From JAVBOD01 sp031551045 (GTDB lineage: Bacteria > Bacteroidota > Bacteroidia > Bacteroidales > UBA932): a stretch of DNA of 8,469 nucleotides. Numbering within the stretch: position 1 is the stretch's first letter; every line of letters begins with the position of its first letter. Below the pieces are notes generated by a model. That model saw nothing but the letters and a program-made list of their open reading frames with translations. It searched no databases and was not told the origin of the DNA. The position numbers were made by a program, and so were the translations under genes. Positions 5,911-8,469 of the stretch are shown here, piece by piece. Location of the stretch: assembly GCA_031551045.1 (NCBI GenBank), contig JAVBOD010000026.1, positions 1-8,469 of the forward strand. The letters are read 5' to 3'.

Positions 5911-7233
5911 CTACTTTTTAAATAATAACCGTTGTCCTTTCTTTTCCTCAAAAACAATTCCATTTTCATACACTAATCGTCCATTCACAAAAGTGTGCGT
6001 AATCTTGGAATGAAATGTTTGTCTTTCCAACGGCGACCAGCCACATTTATAAAAAATAGTTGATTTATCTACTGTCCATGCCTGCTGCGTGTCCACCAGC
6101 ACCAAATCGGCAAAATAGCCCTCGCGGATAAAACCCCGCTTCTCAATGCCATACAAACGGGCAGGAGCGTGGCACATCCGTTCGGCGACCAATTCGTGTG
6201 AAAAAATACCTTGTTTACAGAGTTCCAACATCATGGGCAGGGTGTGTTGCACTAAAGGTAATCCGGAAGGAGCTTTCAGATAAATGGCTTTTTTTTCTTC
6301 CAACAAATGCGGCGCATGGTCGGATGCCACCACGGAGATTTTTCCGCTGTTCACCGCATCCCGCAAAGCTTTACGGTTATTAGCCGTTTTAATAGCCGGA
6401 TTACACTTTATAAGATTGCCGAATTGTTCGTAGTCTTCGTCGCAGAACCACAGATGATGTGCGCACACTTCGGCGGTGATGCGCTGCGCCGGTGAAAATA
6501 AGGTTGTTTCAATGGCCGTGGAAAGATGCAGCACATGTAAACGGCTATGATAACGGCCGGCCAGCGTAATGGCCTTGTCGGTAGAGCGCACGCATGCCTC
6601 TTCACTGCGAATAAGCGGATGACAGCTCACCGGAATATTTTCGCCATATTGCGCTTGAAATTTTTGCAGATTATTTTTTATGGTTGCCTCGTCTTCGCAA
6701 TGCGTGGCAATGAGCACCGGCGATTCGGCAAAAATAGCTGATAAAGCCTTCTCATCATCTACCAGCATATTGCCGGTGGACGAACCCATGAAAACCTTTA
6801 CACCACAAATATTTCCCGGGTTTATACGTTGAATTTCTTTTATATTTTCATTAGTAGCACCGAGGTAGAAAGAATAATTCGCCAATGATGTAGCCGCTGC
6901 ACGTTCGTACTTCCGTTCCAATAAGTCGAGCGTCGTAGTAGGCGGCGTATTGTTGGGCATGTCCATGAATGATGTCACCCCTCCGGCCACGGCGGCACGG
7001 CTTTCGGACAGCATATCGGCTTTTTGTGTTGCACCCGGTTCGCGAAAATGCACTTGGTCGTCAATCACACCCGGCATCAGTAACTTTCCTTTCGCATCAA
7101 TCACCGTGCCGCTTATCTCCAGCACCGGCTCGCCACGAAAAACGGTTTTGATGATTTCATTCTCAATCACTACGCCACCCGTAAAGCTGGCGCCTTCGTT
7201 TACAATAGTTGCATTTTTTATAATGGTTGTCAT
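5911..7233 (-). CDS. pyrC: Dihydroorotase
   Basis: Dihydroorotase cyclises carbamoyl-aspartate to dihydroorotate, the third step of de novo pyrimidine synthesis, in the cytoplasm. The 440-residue protein is an amidohydrolase of the long bacterial dihydroorotase type. Visible motifs are the metal-site region DDQVHFREPG (58-67), GVKVFMGSSTGN (144-155), THCEDEA (177-183), HVLHLSTA (233-240) and the catalytic-Asp motif ASDHAPH (303-309, Asp305). Amidohydrolases usually have HxH at the first site. Here it is Q60-V-H62, which as I recall is common among Bacteroidota dihydroorotases, so the enzyme is probably active. An alternative is an inactive pyrC-like partner of aspartate transcarbamoylase, but His62, Arg64, His178, His236 and Asp305 are all kept. 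The gene follows the glycosyltransferase by 14 bp and precedes the permease by 29 bp, so the three probably share a transcript. Confidence 0.94.
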   Translation of the reverse strand: MTTIIKNATIVNEGASFTGGVVIENEIIKTVFRGEPVLEISGTVIDAKGKLLMPGVIDDQVHFREPGATQKADMLSESRAAVAGGVTSFMDMPNNTPPTTTLDLLERKYERAAATSLANYSFYLGATNENIKEIQRINPGNICGVKVFMGSSTGNMLVDDEKALSAIFAESPVLIATHCEDEATIKNNLQKFQAQYGENIPVSCHPLIRSEEACVRSTDKAITLAGRYHSRLHVLHLSTAIETTLFSPAQRITAEVCAHHLWFCDEDYEQFGNLIKCNPAIKTANNRKALRDAVNSGKISVVASDHAPHLLEEKKAIYLKAPSGLPLVQHTLPMMLELCKQGIFSHELVAERMCHAPARLYGIEKRGFIREGYFADLVLVDTQQAWTVDKSTIFYKCGWSPLERQTFHSKITHTFVNGRLVYENGIVFEEKKGQRLLFKK

Positions 7234-7247
7234 ATAATTTCAAGTTT

Positions 7248-7976
7248 CTATTTGCCCACGGCTCTGATTTTTCGCACTTTTAATTTCATTACTCCCCAGA
7301 ATGCTTCGTTGAAAATACCGCCGCTCATTTTGGATGTTCCTTCTTTCCGGTCAATAAATATAATAGATACTTCTTCGATTTTGAATCCCAACTTGTAGGC
7401 GGTGTATTTCATTTCTACTTGAAAGCCGTAGCCTTTCATGCGTATTTTATCAAGATCAATGGTTTCTAAAACGCGTCGGCGGTAGCATTTAAATCCGGCG
7501 GTGGTATCATAAATTTTCATTCCCAGCACCAACCGCACGTATTTGGAAGCGAAGTACGACATCAGTACGCGGCCAATCGGCCAGTTGACAACACTTACAC
7601 CTTTACAGTAACGCGAGCCGATAGCCACATCGGCGCCATTGATACAAGCCGCATATAAACGCGGTAAATCATCGGGATTATGCGAAAAGTCGGCATCCAT
7701 TTCAAAAATAAAGTCATAGCCGTTTTCTATCGCCCACTTAAACCCTGTAATGTAGGCCGAGCCCAAGCCTAATTTCCCTTGACGTTCTATTAAATGTAGC
7801 TCCTCTGTATATTCCTGCTGTAGCCTTTTGATGATTTGTGCCGTGCCATCGGGCGAGCCATCATCAATAATCAGAATATGAAAATTCCCTTCCAGCGAAA
7901 GCACTTTCCGAACAATCTTTTCCGCATTTTCTTTCTCATTATAAGTAGGAATGATAACTACTTTTTTATTTTTCAT
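7248..7976 (-). CDS. GT2 glycosyltransferase, polyprenol-phosphate mannosyltransferase-like
   Basis: The 242-residue protein is a family 2 glycosyltransferase most like single-domain dolichol/polyprenol-phosphate mannose synthases, which move a sugar from a nucleotide donor to a lipid phosphate at the inner membrane. The N-terminal start VVIIPTYNEKEN, the donor-binding DDGSPDGT (38-45), the metal-binding MDADFSHNP (93-101), IGSRY (119-123), the acceptor-region TTAGFKCYRR (158-167) and RKEGTSKM (210-217) all match that subfamily. There are no C-terminal transmembrane helices, so it is the soluble or peripheral form. Mannose is the likely sugar but is not proven by sequence. It is the first gene of the leftward set with pyrC and the permease. 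It is transcribed divergently from the rRNA operon, so its promoter must lie between 7977 and about 8160; no exact consensus was found there on the minus strand. Confidence 0.93.
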   Translation of the reverse strand: MKNKKVVIIPTYNEKENAEKIVRKVLSLEGNFHILIIDDGSPDGTAQIIKRLQQEYTEELHLIERQGKLGLGSAYITGFKWAIENGYDFIFEMDADFSHNPDDLPRLYAACINGADVAIGSRYCKGVSVVNWPIGRVLMSYFASKYVRLVLGMKIYDTTAGFKCYRRRVLETIDLDKIRMKGYGFQVEMKYTAYKLGFKIEEVSIIFIDRKEGTSKMSGGIFNEAFWGVMKLKVRKIRAVGK

Positions 7977-8070
7977 CGAGATTGATTATAATGGTTTTAA
8001 TCGACTAAGGTAGTGATTTTCCGGGAAACGGCAAAGTCGCGTTTTAAATACAAGCTAATTGTTGTCGGGA

Positions 8071-8163
8071 TTTTTATTTTGAAAAAAAACGCATTTTTTT
8101 GTTCTTGAAAATCAGCATGTAGAGAAAAAATAAAAAAAAGATTGCAATTTTTTTTCAGAAAAA
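8071..8163 (+). promoter_or_regulatory. A/T-tract UP-like region upstream of the rRNA promoter
   Basis: Several A and T runs, including A8 at 8132-8139, ATTGCAAT at 8141-8148 and T8 at 8148-8155, lie just upstream of the -33 box. Such tracts can bend DNA and bind the RNA polymerase alpha subunits, as UP elements do at rRNA promoters. The function is inferred from position and composition only. Confidence 0.45.
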
Positions 8164-8194
8164 TTTGGTGGTTAGAAAAAGATGCGTACCTTTG
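8164..8194 (+). promoter_or_regulatory. rRNA operon promoter, Bacteroidota sigma-70 type
   Basis: TTTG at 8164-8167 (-33 box), a 19-bp spacer, and TACCTTTG at 8187-8194 (-7 box) match the Bacteroidota consensus TTTG-N19-21-TAnnTTTG exactly. Transcription should begin around 8199-8202, about 155-160 nt before mature 16S rRNA. It is the only perfect promoter of this type that I found in the window. Confidence 0.9.
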
Positions 8195-8198
8195 CAGC

Positions 8199-8216
8199 CC
8201 GTTTGAGAAAAAACGG
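8199..8216 (+). repeat. Small hairpin at the predicted rRNA transcript 5' end
   Basis: CCGTTT (8199-8204) and AAACGG (8211-8216) pair around a six-base loop, GAGAAA. It lies at or within a few bases of the predicted transcription start. It could cap the leader RNA; the role is inferred. Confidence 0.5.
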
Positions 8217-8237
8217 TCTTGAAAAAGAAAGAACAAC

Positions 8238-8317
8238 GTTCATTGATATATTGAAAAACAAGTACAACAACAAGTACTGAAGAGTAAAACGTTAATTCCT
8301 GAATAAACAAGAATTAA
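8238..8317 (+). promoter_or_regulatory. 16S rRNA leader: boxA-like motif and small repeats
   Basis: GTTCATTGATATATTG (8238-8253) resembles the conserved boxA-like sequence of Bacteroidota rRNA leaders (GTTCTTTGAxATATTG, from memory), where Nus factors bind for antitermination. It is followed by a direct repeat of ACAAGTAC (8258-8265 and 8270-8277) and by a 7-bp inverted repeat, TTAATTC (8292-8298) with GAATTAA (8311-8317). These probably take part in leader folding and 16S processing. Confidence 0.55.
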
Positions 8318-8357
8318 GTAGCAAGGACACAAGCTAAACATATAAATAAAATTATTT

Positions 8358-8469
8358 ACAATGAAGAGTTTGATCCTGGCTCAGGATGAACGCTAGCGGC
8401 AGGCTTAACACATGCAAGTCGAGGGGCAGCGAGGGTAGCAATACCTGTCGGCGACCGGCGCAAGGGTGC
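8358..8469 (+). rRNA. rrs: 16S ribosomal RNA, 5' end (continues beyond window)
   Basis: The universal 16S start GAAGAGTTTGATCCTGGCTC (8363-8382) is followed by AGGATGAACGCTAGCGGCAG and CTTAACACATGCAAGTCGAG. The mature end near 8358 is placed by alignment to E. coli position 1. Only the first ~112 nt, through part of V1, are present. GGATGAACGCTAGC, the GGGGCAGCG after CAAGTCGA and the end in GCGCAAGGGTGC fit Bacteroidales; family or genus cannot be fixed from this. Confidence 0.98.

Larger units (their letters stand above)
7977..8357. other. Divergent control region and rRNA leader
   Basis: No protein gene is supported here. The left part (7977-8070) must hold the start signals of the glycosyltransferase gene. 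Positions about 8071-8166 are strongly A/T-rich with runs of seven or more A or T. The rRNA promoter (8164-8194) and the transcribed leader (about 8200-8357) fill the rest. A 79-codon minus-strand frame at 7997-8236 covers the promoter and is not credible. Confidence 0.75.

Noticed and set aside
8128..8155. A8-ATTGCAAT-T8 as an intrinsic terminator
   Set aside because: The stem has almost no GC pairs, and its place just upstream of the rRNA -33 box fits an A/T promoter element better.
7997..8236. 79-codon minus-strand ORF between the glycosyltransferase gene and 16S rRNA
   Set aside because: It covers the A/T tracts and the perfect rRNA promoter, is Phe/Lys-rich from homopolymers and has no family features.
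8258..8277. Direct repeat that might suggest a CRISPR or attachment site
   Set aside because: There are only two 8-bp copies within an rRNA leader, with no spacer array and no integrase nearby.

Overview
The window looks like ordinary chromosome from a member of the Bacteroidota, probably order Bacteroidales. Three things point there. The 16S rRNA gene that begins near the right edge has a Bacteroidales-like 5' end. The rRNA promoter matches the Bacteroidota sigma-70 consensus exactly (TTTG, 19 bp, TAnnTTTG) rather than the E. coli type. The proteins have the phylum's flavour: a DDQVHFREPG dihydroorotase, and mostly no Shine-Dalgarno sequence before start codons (grpE is the exception). Base composition is moderate, with AT-rich intergenic stretches.

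Layout, left to right. (1) Positions 1-1931, minus strand: one long open frame running off the left edge. It encodes a secreted protein of at least 643 residues with three tryptophan-containing modules, a glycine-zipper-like hydrophobic segment and a Tyr/Gly/Pro-rich tail built of 26-residue repeats. It has no stop codon inside the window, so only its antisense shadows look like closed ORFs. (2) Positions 1932-2259: AT-rich divergent intergenic region with at best a weak promoter candidate. (3) Positions 2260-4995, plus strand: grpE, a 115-bp spacer holding a perfect 17-bp inverted repeat, dnaJ, and 2 nt later a YegS/DagK-type lipid kinase. (4) Positions 4961-7976, minus strand: a tightly spaced set transcribed leftwards as GT2 glycosyltransferase (polyprenol-phosphate mannosyltransferase-like), pyrC dihydroorotase, then an EamA/DMT permease. 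The permease's 3' end overlaps the lipid-kinase 3' end by 35 bp. (5) Positions 7977-8357: divergent control region with A/T tracts, a strong rRNA promoter and a structured leader. (6) About 8358 to the right edge: the first ~112 nt of 16S rRNA.

Functionally, GrpE and DnaJ are the nucleotide-exchange and J-domain partners of DnaK; dnaK itself is not here. The lipid kinase is probably co-transcribed with dnaJ. GT2, PyrC and the permease are probably co-transcribed and combine lipid-linked sugar synthesis, pyrimidine synthesis and transport, a grouping that looks like housekeeping. I found no mobile element, CRISPR array, tRNA or defence system, and no convincing undescribed multi-gene system. 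The items most worth a second look are the edge-truncated repeat protein and the grpE-dnaJ inverted repeat, one arm of which contains a perfect Bacteroidota -7 box.
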